From Micromonospora zingiberis (GTDB lineage Bacteria; Actinomycetota; Actinomycetes; Mycobacteriales; Micromonosporaceae), in contig NZ_SJJR01000005.1 of assembly GCF_004331455.1 (NCBI RefSeq), forward strand, positions 62,001 through 126,000: 64,000 bases of DNA. The letters run 5' to 3'. This document shows positions 56,438 through 64,000 of the stretch, one piece after another (the first letter of the stretch is position 1; each line of letters starts with the position of its first letter). Below the pieces are notes generated by a model. That model saw only the letters and a list, made by a program, of their open reading frames with translations. It was not told where the DNA came from and did no database searches. The position numbers were made by a program, and so were the translations under genes.

Positions 56438-56443
56438 CGTGAA

Positions 56444-56488
56444 TCTTGGTACGAAACGGCCCTCCCGGGGGCCGAAACGTACCAAGAT
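56444..56488. repeat. ATCTTGGTAC-family inverted repeat (copy 2)
   Basis: ATCTTGGTACGAAACGGC faces GCCGAAACGTACCAAGAT; the outer ATCTTGGTACG arms and inner CGGCCC/GGGCCG pairs are complementary, and the AAA stretches are not. It fills the gap between imuB and dnaE2. Compare 20867-20916. Confidence 0.75.
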
Positions 56489-56509
56489 CGTGACGGCGGG
56501 GTGCGGACG

Positions 56510-59500
56510 ATGAGCTTCCACAATCCCCGGATGCCATGGTCGGAGTTGGAGCGGGTGCTCTCCGGGCGGGCGGCCGGCGGAAAGGGCAGCGCGGGCGGGA
56601 AGGGGCGGCGGCACCTGCATGTGGTGGATCCGCTCGCGGTCGACGCCGACGGGGGTGACTCGCCGGCCTGGAGCCGGCGCCGGGAGCACTACCAGCCGCC
56701 GGAGCTGACCCGGCCCGACGGGGTGGTGCCGTACGCCGAACTGCACGCACACACCAACTTCAGCTTTCTCGACGGTGCCAGCCATCCGGAGGAACTGGTC
56801 GAGGAGGCGACCCGGCTGGGACTCACCGCGCTCGCCGTCACCGACCACGACGGCTTCTACGGTGTGGTGCGTTTCGCCGAGGCGGCCCGCGCCCTGGACC
56901 TGCCGACGATCTTCGGGGCGGAGTTGACCCTCGGTCCGCCCGCCCCGCCGGGGAAGCCGGGGGGACGCAACGGCGTACCCGACCCGCACGGCAACCACCT
57001 GCTGGTGCTGGCACACGGCCACGAGGGGTACGCCCGGCTGGCCGCGACCATCGCCCGCGCCCAGCTGCGCGGCGGGGAGAAGGGCCGCCCGGTCTACGGC
57101 GAGCTGGAGGAGGTCGCCGAGCACCTGCGCGACCACGTGCTGGTGCTGACCGGTTGCCGTAAGGGGAACGTGCCGGCCGCGCTGCTCACCGAGGGGGTCG
57201 ACGCGGCGGCCCGCGAGCTGGACCGGCTCACCGCGCTGTTCGGCGCGGAGACGGTGGCGGTGGAGCTGACCGACCACGGGCACCCGGTCGACGGCGACCG
57301 CAACGACGCCCTGGCCGAGCTGGCCGCCGCCGCCGGGCTGCCCACCGTGGCCACCAACAACGTGCACTACGCCGCCCCGGGGCGGCGTCGGCTGGCCACC
57401 ACCCTCGCTGCGGTACGGGCCCGGCGCAGCCTGGACGAGATCGACGGCTGGCTGCCCGCCGCCGGCACCGCCCACCTGCGCAGCGGCGCCGAGATGGCGA
57501 CCCGGTTCGCCGCGTACCCGGGTGCGGTGGCGCGGGCCGCCGAGTTCGGCGCGGAACTCGCCTTCGACCTCCAACTCGTCGCGCCGCAACTGCCGGCGTA
57601 CCCGGTGCCACCCGGGCACACCGAGATGAGCTGGCTGCGGCAGCTCACCGAGACCGGCGCCCGGGAACGCTACGGCCCGCGCGAGGCGCACCCGCAGGCG
57701 TACGCGCAACTCGACCACGAGCTGAACATGATCGAGGAGCTGGGCTTCCCCGGCTACTTCCTGGTGGTCTACGACATCGTCGACTTCTGCCGGCGGGCGG
57801 ACATCTACTGCCAGGGTCGGGGCTCGGCGGCGAACTCGGCGGTCTGCTACGCGCTGCGGATCACCAACGTGGACGCGGTCCGGCACCGGCTGCTGTTCGA
57901 GCGCTTCCTGGCCCCCGAGCGCGACGGCCCGCCCGACATCGACGTGGACATCGAGTCCGACCGTCGGGAGGAGGTCATCCAGCACGTCTACGCCCGGTAC
58001 GGCCGGGAACACACCGCCCAGGTGGCGAACGTGATCTCGTACCGGCCCCGGTCGGCGGTGCGGGACGTGGCCAAGGCGTTCGGCTTCTCGCCCGGCCAGC
58101 AGGACGCCTGGAGCAAGCAGATCGACCGGTGGGGCGACGTGGCCACGGTGGACGTGCCGGAGATCCCCGAGCAGGTGATCGCGTACGCCAACGAGTTGCA
58201 GACGTTCCCCCGGCACCTGGGCATCCACTCCGGCGGCATGGTGATCTGCGACCGGCCGGTGATCGAGGTCTGCCCGGTGGAGTGGGGCCGGATGCCCGGC
58301 CGCAGCGTGCTCCAGTGGGACAAGGACGACTGCGCCGCCGTCGGCCTGGTCAAGTTCGACCTGCTCGGCCTGGGCATGCTCTCCGCGCTGCACTACGGCT
58401 ACGACATGATCGGGATGACCCTGGATCTCGGCGACATGACGCTGGAGGACCCCGAGGTCTACGACATGCTCTGCCGGGCCGACTCGGTGGGAGTGTTCCA
58501 GGTGGAGAGCCGGGCCCAGATGGCCACCCTGCCCCGGCTGCGGCCCCGGACGTTCTACGACCTGGTGGTCGAGGTGGCGCTGATCCGGCCCGGCCCGATC
58601 CAGGGCGGCTCGGTGCACCCGTACATCCGGCGCAAGCGCGGTCAGGAGGAGGTGACCTTCCCGCATCCGCTGATGCGCAACGCGCTGGAGAAGACCCTCG
58701 GCGTACCGCTGTTCCAGGAACAGTTGATGCAGCTCGCCATCGACCTGGCCGGCTTCGACGCGGCCGAGGCCGACCAACTGCGCCGGGCGATGGGTGCCAA
58801 GCGGTCGGTGGAGCGGATGGCGAAGATCGCCGACCGGCTCTACGGCGGCATGGCGGAGCGCGGCATCACCGGCGAGCTGGCCGACGACGTCTACCGCAAG
58901 CTCACCGCGTTCGCCAGCTACGGCTTCCCGGAGAGCCACGCGATGAGCTTCGCCTACCTGGTCTACGCCAGTTCCTGGCTCAAGCGTTACCACCCCGGGC
59001 CCTTCCTGGCCGCGCTGCTCAGCGCCCAGCCGATGGGCTTCTACTCGCCGCAGACCCTGGTCGACGACGCCCGCCGGCACGGGGTGGAGGTACGCCGCCC
59101 GGACGTCAACGCCAGCGGGGCGAAGCCGGTGCTGGAGTCCACCCCGGACACCCGGTGGGGTAGCCAGCCGGGGGAGCCGCCGCACGCCTGGGGGCTGGCC
59201 GGCCCGGCGGTGCGGCTGGGACTGTCCAGCGTGCGTACCCTCGGCGATCCGGTGGCCGAGCGGATCGAGGCCGAACGGGCGGCGCACGGGCCGTACCGTG
59301 ACATGCCGGATCTGGCCCGGCGGGTGGGTCTGACCGCCGCCCAGCTGGAGGCGCTGGCCACCGCGGACGCCTTCGCCTGTTTCGGGCTGACCCGGCGGCA
59401 GGCGCTCTGGGCGGCCGGTGCGGCGGCGCAGGACCGGCCCGACCGGCTGCCCGGCACGGTGACCGGCGCGACGGCACCGACCCTGCCCGGCATGGAGGCG

Positions 59501-59905
59501 GTGGACCGGCTGGTCGCCGACGTGTGGGCCACCGGTCTGTCCCCGGAGAACCATCCGGCCCGGTTCGTCCGTGCGCAGTTGGACGCTCTCGGCGCGGTGC
59601 CGATCGACCGGTTGGGTCGGGTGGAGCCCGGTCGGCGGATCCGGGTCGGTGGGATCGTCACCCACCGGCAGCGTCCGGCGACCGCCGGCGGCGTCACCTT
59701 CCTCAACCTGGAGGACGAGACCGGCATGCTCAACGTGACCTGCTCGCCGGGGCTGTGGCAGCGGCACCGGCGGGTGGCCCGTACCAGCGCGGCCCTGGTG
59801 GTACGGGGCCGGCTGCAACGGCACGAGGGGGTGGTCAACCTGGTCGCCGACCGGCTGGACGCGATCGAACCACCGGTCAGCCCCGCCTCCCGCGACTTCC
59901 GCTGA
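56510..59905 (+). CDS. dnaE2: error-prone DNA polymerase III alpha subunit DnaE2
   Basis: The 1131-residue enzyme carries out SOS translesion synthesis. A short basic N-terminus precedes the PHP domain (AELHAHTNFSFLDGASHPEELVEEA, ~80-105; TDHDGFYGVVRFA). The palm follows (QGRGSAANSAVCYAL, ~440; PDIDVDIESDRREEVIQHVY, ~475, catalytic Asp pair). Then come VKFDLLGLGMLSAL (~615), a fingers region (RRAMGAKRSVERM, ~760), a helix-hairpin-helix and an OB fold (GRRIRVGGIVTHRQRP, ~1045). Length and the short C-terminus separate it from replicative DnaE1. ATG 56510 follows GCGGGG; GTG 56501 is also possible. Confidence 0.95.
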   Translation: MSFHNPRMPWSELERVLSGRAAGGKGSAGGKGRRHLHVVDPLAVDADGGDSPAWSRRREHYQPPELTRPDGVVPYAELHAHTNFSFLDGASHPEELVEEATRLGLTALAVTDHDGFYGVVRFAEAARALDLPTIFGAELTLGPPAPPGKPGGRNGVPDPHGNHLLVLAHGHEGYARLAATIARAQLRGGEKGRPVYGELEEVAEHLRDHVLVLTGCRKGNVPAALLTEGVDAAARELDRLTALFGAETVAVELTDHGHPVDGDRNDALAELAAAAGLPTVATNNVHYAAPGRRRLATTLAAVRARRSLDEIDGWLPAAGTAHLRSGAEMATRFAAYPGAVARAAEFGAELAFDLQLVAPQLPAYPVPPGHTEMSWLRQLTETGARERYGPREAHPQAYAQLDHELNMIEELGFPGYFLVVYDIVDFCRRADIYCQGRGSAANSAVCYALRITNVDAVRHRLLFERFLAPERDGPPDIDVDIESDRREEVIQHVYARYGREHTAQVANVISYRPRSAVRDVAKAFGFSPGQQDAWSKQIDRWGDVATVDVPEIPEQVIAYANELQTFPRHLGIHSGGMVICDRPVIEVCPVEWGRMPGRSVLQWDKDDCAAVGLVKFDLLGLGMLSALHYGYDMIGMTLDLGDMTLEDPEVYDMLCRADSVGVFQVESRAQMATLPRLRPRTFYDLVVEVALIRPGPIQGGSVHPYIRRKRGQEEVTFPHPLMRNALEKTLGVPLFQEQLMQLAIDLAGFDAAEADQLRRAMGAKRSVERMAKIADRLYGGMAERGITGELADDVYRKLTAFASYGFPESHAMSFAYLVYASSWLKRYHPGPFLAALLSAQPMGFYSPQTLVDDARRHGVEVRRPDVNASGAKPVLESTPDTRWGSQPGEPPHAWGLAGPAVRLGLSSVRTLGDPVAERIEAERAAHGPYRDMPDLARRVGLTAAQLEALATADAFACFGLTRRQALWAAGAAAQDRPDRLPGTVTGATAPTLPGMEAVDRLVADVWATGLSPENHPARFVRAQLDALGAVPIDRLGRVEPGRRIRVGGIVTHRQRPATAGGVTFLNLEDETGMLNVTCSPGLWQRHRRVARTSAALVVRGRLQRHEGVVNLVADRLDAIEPPVSPASRDFR

Positions 59906-59920
59906 CCGGCATGCGCCGCC

Positions 59921-60016
59921 GGGACCTCGCCTTCTGCCGGCGTGTGCCGCCCAGGGACCTCGGCGCTGAACGGCGCGCCGCCCGGGACCTCGGCGTTGAA
60001 CGGCGCGCCGCCCCGG
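59921..60016. repeat. ~31-bp degenerate tandem repeat after dnaE2
   Basis: GGGACCTCG recurs at 59921, 59954 and 59984. The second and third units (ggcgttgaacggcgcgccgc type) are nearly identical, while the first is diverged. No coding function is seen. Confidence 0.6.
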
Positions 60017-60055
60017 GGGCCGTGCCTCGCCTGACACGAACGGCAGCACAGGCCC

Positions 60056-60061
60056 TAGGCT
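60056..60061 (+). promoter_or_regulatory. -10 box (TAGGCT) of a leaderless start
   Basis: TAGGCT ends 7 nt before the GTG at 60069, without a ribosome-binding site. Confidence 0.45.
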
Positions 60062-60068
60062 CGACCGG

Positions 60069-60815
60069 GTGGAACAGACCCCGAATCTGGCCGGGCCGCC
60101 GCTCACCCCCCGTACCGCCGTGGTCTGGTCGGTGCTCCGCGCCGAGCTGGACCGTCGGTCCACCGCCGAGCTGACCGTGCTCGACGTGGGCGGCGGTACC
60201 GGCGGCTTCGCGGTGCCGCTGGCCCAGGCCGGGCACCGGGTCACCGTGGTCGATGCCAGCCCGGACGCGCTCGCCGCGCTCAGCCGCCGGGCCGCCGAGG
60301 CCGGGGTGGCCGATCGGGTACGCGCGGTGCAGGGCGACGGTGACGCGCTCGCCGGGCTGGTCGAGCCGGCCAGCGTCGACCTGGTGCTCTGCCACGCCGT
60401 ACTGGAAGTCGTCGACGACCCGGTGCCGGTGGTGGCCGCGCTGGCCGGTGCGCTGCGTCCGGGCGGTGCGGCGAGCGTGCTGGTCGCCGGCCGGTCGGCG
60501 GCGGTGCTCGGCCGGGCGATGAACGGTCACCTCGACGTGGCCGCCGCGCTGGCCGCCGACCCCGACGGCACCGCCGGGCCCCGGGACACGCTGCGTCGGC
60601 GGTTCGACGCCGAGGGCGCCGCCGCGCTGCTGACCGCCGCCGGCCTCACCGTCGAGGAGATCCACGGCGTACGCGTCCTCGCCGACCTGCTGCCCGCGGC
60701 CGTGGCGGACGGCCAGCCGGCAGCCCTGGTCGAGTTGGAGCGGACGCTGGCCGCCCGGCCGCCCTGGCGGGACGTCGCAGCACAGCTGCACCTGTTCGCC
60801 CGCCGCCCGGCATGA
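60069..60815 (+). CDS. class I SAM-dependent methyltransferase
   Basis: The 248-residue enzyme has the class I SAM fold: VLDVGGGTGGFAVPLAQAGHRVTVVDASPDALAAL (~42-75, motif I and acidic residue), RAVQGDGDALAG (~90), DLVLCHAVLEVVDDP (~108) and LRPGGAASVLVAG (~135). The remainder is helical and could bind tRNA or a small molecule; family members with this architecture are often annotated as tRNA/UbiE-like methyltransferases. The start follows a -10 box directly. Its stop overlaps the next gene (ATGA), so a phosphodiesterase-like enzyme is cotranslated. Confidence 0.85.
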   Translation: MEQTPNLAGPPLTPRTAVVWSVLRAELDRRSTAELTVLDVGGGTGGFAVPLAQAGHRVTVVDASPDALAALSRRAAEAGVADRVRAVQGDGDALAGLVEPASVDLVLCHAVLEVVDDPVPVVAALAGALRPGGAASVLVAGRSAAVLGRAMNGHLDVAAALAADPDGTAGPRDTLRRRFDAEGAAALLTAAGLTVEEIHGVRVLADLLPAAVADGQPAALVELERTLAARPPWRDVAAQLHLFARRPA

Positions 60816-61996
60816 CCGACCCGGCCGACCGGGTCACCCCCGACGCCGTGCCCCTCCTCTCTCCGGTGGTGCCGGAGTATGGCGGGAGGAGCTTGGCCGA
60901 CGTGCTGCCCAGCGCGCTGGCCGTGCTCGGGGTGCCCGGCGCCGCCGACCTGCTCGGGCTGGCCGGTGAGCTGGCCGGGGTACGTCGGATCGCGGTGCTG
61001 CTGGTCGACGGGCTCGGCTGGTACCAGATCCCGACCGCCGCGCCGTACGCGCCGACCCTGGCCGGGTTGACCGCCACCGTCGGCCAGCCGCTCACCTGCG
61101 GTTTTCCCTCCACCACCCCGACCAGCCTGGTCACCCTGGGCACCGGTACGGCCTCCGGCGCGCACGGCGTGCTCGGCTTCACCCTGCGGGTGCCCGGCAC
61201 CGACCGGGTGCTCAACCACATCGAGTGGTTCGGCGAACCGCCACCGCTGCGCTGGCAGCCGGTCACCACCCAACTGGAGCAGGCCCGTGCCGCGGGCGTG
61301 GCGGTGACCGTGGTGAGCCGGCCGGAGTTCGGTGGCACCGGCCTGACCGTGGCCGCCAACCGGGGAGGCGACTACCGGGGTGCCACTGGCGTCGACGCGC
61401 TGGCCACCACGATGCTGGCCGCCCTGACCGCCGGGAGCGGGCCGACCCTGGTCTCCGGCTACCACCCGGACGTGGACCGGCACGGCCACCTCAGCGGCGT
61501 CGACTCGATGCCCTGGCGCGCGGCGGTGACCGAGGTGGACGGGCTGCTGGCCCGGCTGGTGGACGGGCTGCCGCCGGACGCGGCGCTGCTGGTCACCGCC
61601 GACCACGGGCAGCTGGACGTGCCGGCCGGGGACCGCTTCGACCTGGACACCGACCCACGGCTGACCGCCGGGGTGCGGGTGGTCGCGGGCGAGCCCCGGG
61701 TGCGCTACCTGCACGTCGCCCCGGGCGCCACGGAAGACGTACGGGCCGGCTGGGCGGGTGTGCTGGGTGCCGCCGCCCGGGTGCTGACCCGGGACGAGGC
61801 GGTGGCCACCGGCTGGTTCGGGCCGGTGCCCGAGGAACACCTGCGCCGCATCGGCGACGTCGTGGTGGTCTGCAACGACACGTACGCCGTACTGGCCAGC
61901 CGGTCGGAGAGCCCGGTGCTGTCCCGGCTGGTGGCCTTCCACGGCGCGGACACGGCGGCCGAGATGACCATCCCGCTGCTGGTCGTGCGGGGCTGA
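60812..61996 (+). CDS. alkaline-phosphatase-superfamily (nucleotide pyrophosphatase-like) enzyme
   Basis: The 394-residue protein has the metal/nucleophile pattern: VLLVDGLGWYQI (~65), FPSTTPTSLVTLGTG (~95-110, nucleophile Thr), SGYHPDVDRHGHLSGVDS (~215, Asp and His ligands) and TADHGQLDVP (~262, Asp-His), then His in YLHVAPG. It probably hydrolyses phosphodiester or pyrophosphate bonds; substrate unknown. No signal peptide is seen. ATG overlaps the methyltransferase stop. It ends 39 nt before dinB. Confidence 0.85.
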   Translation: MTDPADRVTPDAVPLLSPVVPEYGGRSLADVLPSALAVLGVPGAADLLGLAGELAGVRRIAVLLVDGLGWYQIPTAAPYAPTLAGLTATVGQPLTCGFPSTTPTSLVTLGTGTASGAHGVLGFTLRVPGTDRVLNHIEWFGEPPPLRWQPVTTQLEQARAAGVAVTVVSRPEFGGTGLTVAANRGGDYRGATGVDALATTMLAALTAGSGPTLVSGYHPDVDRHGHLSGVDSMPWRAAVTEVDGLLARLVDGLPPDAALLVTADHGQLDVPAGDRFDLDTDPRLTAGVRVVAGEPRVRYLHVAPGATEDVRAGWAGVLGAAARVLTRDEAVATGWFGPVPEEHLRRIGDVVVVCNDTYAVLASRSESPVLSRLVAFHGADTAAEMTIPLLVVRG

Positions 61997-62023
61997 CCGG
62001 CCGGGGATGTCGGTCGGGGGCGC

Positions 62024-62029
62024 TAACCT
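62024..62029 (+). promoter_or_regulatory. -10 box (TAACCT) of leaderless dinB
   Basis: TAACCT ends 6 nt before the GTG at 62036. No LexA box is recognised here. Confidence 0.45.
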
Positions 62030-62035
62030 GCCCCG

Positions 62036-63295
62036 GTGGGCCGCAGCCAGTCGCTACCTCGGGGCGGTGATCCCCGGTTCGGGCCGGACGCCGACGACAC
62101 CGGCTGTCCGATCCTGCACGTCGACATGGACGCCTTCTACGCCTCGGTGGAGGTGCGCCACCGGCCGGAGCTGCGCGGTCGGGCAGTCGTGGTCGGTGGG
62201 ATCGGTCCCCGTGGGGTGGTCAGTTCGGCCAGCTACGAGGCCCGAAGGTACGGCGTACGCAGCGCGATGCCCACGATGCGGGCCCGCGCCCTCTGCCCGC
62301 ACGCGGTCTTCCTCCCGCCGGACTTCACCCGCTACTCGGCCGCCTCCCGGGCGGTCATGCAGATCTTCCGTGACGTCACCCCGCTGGTCGAGCCGCTCTC
62401 GCTGGACGAGGCGTTCCTCGACGTCGCGGGCGCCCGGCGGCTGTTCGGCTCGCCAGCGCTGATCGGTCGTCGCATCCGCGAACGGGTCGCGGCGGAACAG
62501 GGGCTGACCTGCTCGGTGGGGGTGGGGCCGAGCAAGTTCGTCGCCAAGCTCGGGTCGACCCGGGCCAAGCCCGACGGGTTGCTCGTCGTCCCGGCCGCCC
62601 GGGTGCTGGACTTCCTCCATCCGTTGCCGGTCTCGGCGCTGTGGGGGGTGGGCGAGCGCTCCGCCGAGGCGCTGCACCGGCTCGGCCTGCGCACCGTCGG
62701 TGACCTCGCCGAGGCGCCGATCGGCATGCTGCGTACCGCGCTGGGCCAGGCCGCCGCCGCGCACCTGCACGAGCTGGCCTGGGGGCGGGATCCGCGTCGG
62801 GTGAGCCCGGAGCAGGTGGAGAAGTCGATCGGCGCGGAAGTCACCTTCGACGTCGACGTGGACGATCCGGAAGGGATCCGCCGGACGCTGCTCGCCCTGG
62901 CCGAGAAGGTCGGCGCTCGGCTGCGCGACGCCGGTCAGGTGGGGCGGACCGTGTCGGTGAAGGTGCGGATGTCCGACTTTCGCACCGTCAGCCGGTCCCG
63001 CACCCTGGACGTACCCACCGATGTCGCGCGGGAAATCTTCGACACGGCCTGGTCTCTGTTCACCGCCCTGCCACCCGGTGAGCGGATTCGTCTGGTCGGC
63101 GTACGGGCGGAGGGGCTGCACCCGGCGGACGCCACACCCCGGCAGCTCACCCTCGGCGAACCGGAGCGGGGATGGCGCGAGGCGGAAATCGCCGCGGATG
63201 CCGCAGCTGCCCGTTTCGGGCGATCCATCATAGGACCGGCCAGTCTTCTCACCGGCCGCGATCCGCAGCGAAAGGAAAATCCGACCCGGCCATAG
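62036..63295 (+). CDS. dinB: DNA polymerase IV (Y-family)
   Basis: The 419-residue polymerase has the catalytic motifs LHVDMDAFYASVEVRHRPELRG (~27-48), SSASYEARRYGVRSAMP (~60-77) and PLSLDEAFLDVAGARRLFG (~115-135, catalytic Asp-Glu), with a helix-hairpin-helix (LPVSALWGVGERSAEALHRLGLRTVGDLAEA, ~200) and a little-finger domain (VEKSIGAEVTFDVDVDD). All catalytic acids are present, unlike ImuB. It performs translesion synthesis. The start follows a TAACCT box, so it is not part of the LexA-controlled transcript as far as can be seen. The C-terminus has no obvious clamp-binding motif. Confidence 0.95.
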   Translation: MGRSQSLPRGGDPRFGPDADDTGCPILHVDMDAFYASVEVRHRPELRGRAVVVGGIGPRGVVSSASYEARRYGVRSAMPTMRARALCPHAVFLPPDFTRYSAASRAVMQIFRDVTPLVEPLSLDEAFLDVAGARRLFGSPALIGRRIRERVAAEQGLTCSVGVGPSKFVAKLGSTRAKPDGLLVVPAARVLDFLHPLPVSALWGVGERSAEALHRLGLRTVGDLAEAPIGMLRTALGQAAAAHLHELAWGRDPRRVSPEQVEKSIGAEVTFDVDVDDPEGIRRTLLALAEKVGARLRDAGQVGRTVSVKVRMSDFRTVSRSRTLDVPTDVAREIFDTAWSLFTALPPGERIRLVGVRAEGLHPADATPRQLTLGEPERGWREAEIAADAAAARFGRSIIGPASLLTGRDPQRKENPTRP

Positions 63296-63410
63296 GTCGT
63301 CCCGCTTTCCGACGCGCGAGGCCCCTCGTAGACTTGCGGGTAAGCAGCCGGTTGGCTGCCACGGTCTGTCGGTCCGACCGGACCGACCAACGTGACCGGG
63401 GAGGAGTGCC

Positions 63411-63806
63411 GTGCCGCTCTCGGAGCACGAGCAGCGGCTGTTCGAGCAGATCGAGCGGTCGCTTGCCGAGGACCCCAAGTTCGCCTCGGCCGTGCGCGCC
63501 AGCGATCCGCGCTTTCACGCGCGGCGTCGCCTGCTCGTCGCTGCCGGCGTGATCATCGCTGGCCTGGCGTTGTTGGTATATGGCGCGGTGATCAAGACTC
63601 CGCCGCTGGCAGTGGCGGGATTCGTTGTCATGCTGGCCTCGGCCGCGTTCGCGGTGCAGTCGCACCGTCGGTCGCAGTCGCCTGACCTGCACGTTGTCGG
63701 GGGCACGGCGAGTCGTCGTCGTTCCCGCGGTCGTGCCGGCCGGCGGCCGGGCTTCATCGACCGGATGGAGGACCGGTGGCGGCAGCGCCCGGAGGGACAC
63801 CGCTGA
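63411..63806 (+). CDS. DUF3040 membrane protein
   Basis: The 131-residue protein begins MPLSEHEQRLFEQIERSLAEDPKFASAV, the DUF3040 signature. Two hydrophobic helices follow (LVAAGVIIAGLALLVYGAVI, ~42-61; LAVAGFVVMLASAAFAVQS, ~66-84) and a basic tail with a closing DRMEDRWRQR. GGGGAGG lies 8 nt before the GTG, and a TAGACT box is at 63329-63334. In actinobacteria such genes usually precede mraZ and the division/cell-wall cluster, expected just right of this window. Function unknown. Confidence 0.9.
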   Translation: MPLSEHEQRLFEQIERSLAEDPKFASAVRASDPRFHARRRLLVAAGVIIAGLALLVYGAVIKTPPLAVAGFVVMLASAAFAVQSHRRSQSPDLHVVGGTASRRRSRGRAGRRPGFIDRMEDRWRQRPEGHR

Positions 63807-63942
63807 ACCGGCCCCGTCAGCCTTAGGGCGGCGGGCCGCGTCCACCGGCCCCACCGGACGGTTTCCTGCGCTCGATCGACCCCGCGTCGATCGAGCGGTT
63901 CGCCGTTCCCAAAACCCCCCACCGCCGTCCCGACCTGAACAC

Positions 63943-64000
63943 CCCACCCACCCCACCCACCCCACCCACCCCACCCACCCCACCCCACCCACCCCACCCC
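63943..64000. repeat. CCCCAC simple repeat with G-quadruplex potential
   Basis: CCCACC/CCCCACC units repeat about nine times to the window edge. The minus strand carries consecutive GGGTGG/GGGGTGG runs, which can form G-quadruplexes. It lies between the DUF3040 gene and the presumed mraZ. Confidence 0.85.

Noticed and set aside
56111..60244. 1377-codon open frame on the minus strand opposite imuB and dnaE2
   Set aside because: It is a shadow of high-GC third positions: the product is rich in His/Arg/Gly/Pro without any domain, and the plus strand encodes complete, motif-bearing polymerases.

Overview
The window is a very GC-rich (low-70s percent by eye), densely coded chromosomal segment from an actinomycete. 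It most resembles the Micromonosporaceae (Micromonospora/Salinispora type). The basis is GC-driven codon use, many GTG starts, a CBM2-GH18 chitinase, a carotenoid-tailoring operon of the Salinispora kind, and intergenic palindromes of the GGGGCCC type that I associate with that family. No rRNA, tRNA, CRISPR array or insertion sequence was recognised. Organism assignment is inference.

Backbone. As recalled from M. tuberculosis, the order pimB' (Rv2188c), fadD15 (Rv2187), TB16.3-like SRPBCC (Rv2185c), PlsC-like acyltransferase (Rv2182c), RNase AS (Rv2179c), class II DAHP synthase (Rv2178c), pknL (Rv2176), Rv2175c, idsA2 (Rv2173), MTHFR (Rv2172c) and a DUF3040 protein (Rv2169c, next to mraZ) is kept here from left to right. 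The right edge therefore probably lies just before mraZ and the dcw division cluster. Lineage-specific genes sit between these anchors.

Left third (1-20.6 kb): NYN-domain protein, Ste24-type protease, PimB'-like mannosyltransferase, a GGDEF/EAL protein coupled to a methyltransferase, a NarL-type two-component pair behind fadD, SRPBCC protein, glucokinase, EEP-family enzyme, a flavin monooxygenase coupled to an alpha/beta-hydrolase, trehalose-6-phosphate synthase and a lipoprotein serine hydrolase. A lower-GC accessory gap (20.6-22.2 kb) holds what looks like a collapsed Rhs/polymorphic-toxin gene with two small membrane-protein genes behind it.

Middle (22-46 kb): PlsC, a zinc-ribbon/cyclase/AAA/TPR regulator with a divergent small acidic protein, a Crp regulator, RNase AS, a phosphofructokinase with PPi-type residues, ProC, stress and redox enzymes, a secreted chitinase with a clear promoter and operator, DAHP synthase, a 58-bp tandem array, threonine aldolase, endonuclease IV coupled to a PASTA kinase, an Rv2175c-like DNA-binding protein, a prenyl synthase and MetF.

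Right third (46-64 kb): a tightly overlapped minus-strand operon (YbaK-like deacylase, CrtA-like monooxygenase, GNAT, CruF-like, glycosyltransferase, CrtI/CrtD-like) that suggests acyclic-end hydroxylation and glycosylation of a carotenoid. Opposite it is an SOS module: tandem LexA boxes, HEPN protein, ImuA', ImuB and DnaE2, with dinB further on. A reverse-oriented membrane-protein gene with its own 29-bp palindromic operator splits imuA' from imuB. Several genes across the window start 6-8 nt after a TANNNT box, which suggests leaderless mRNAs.
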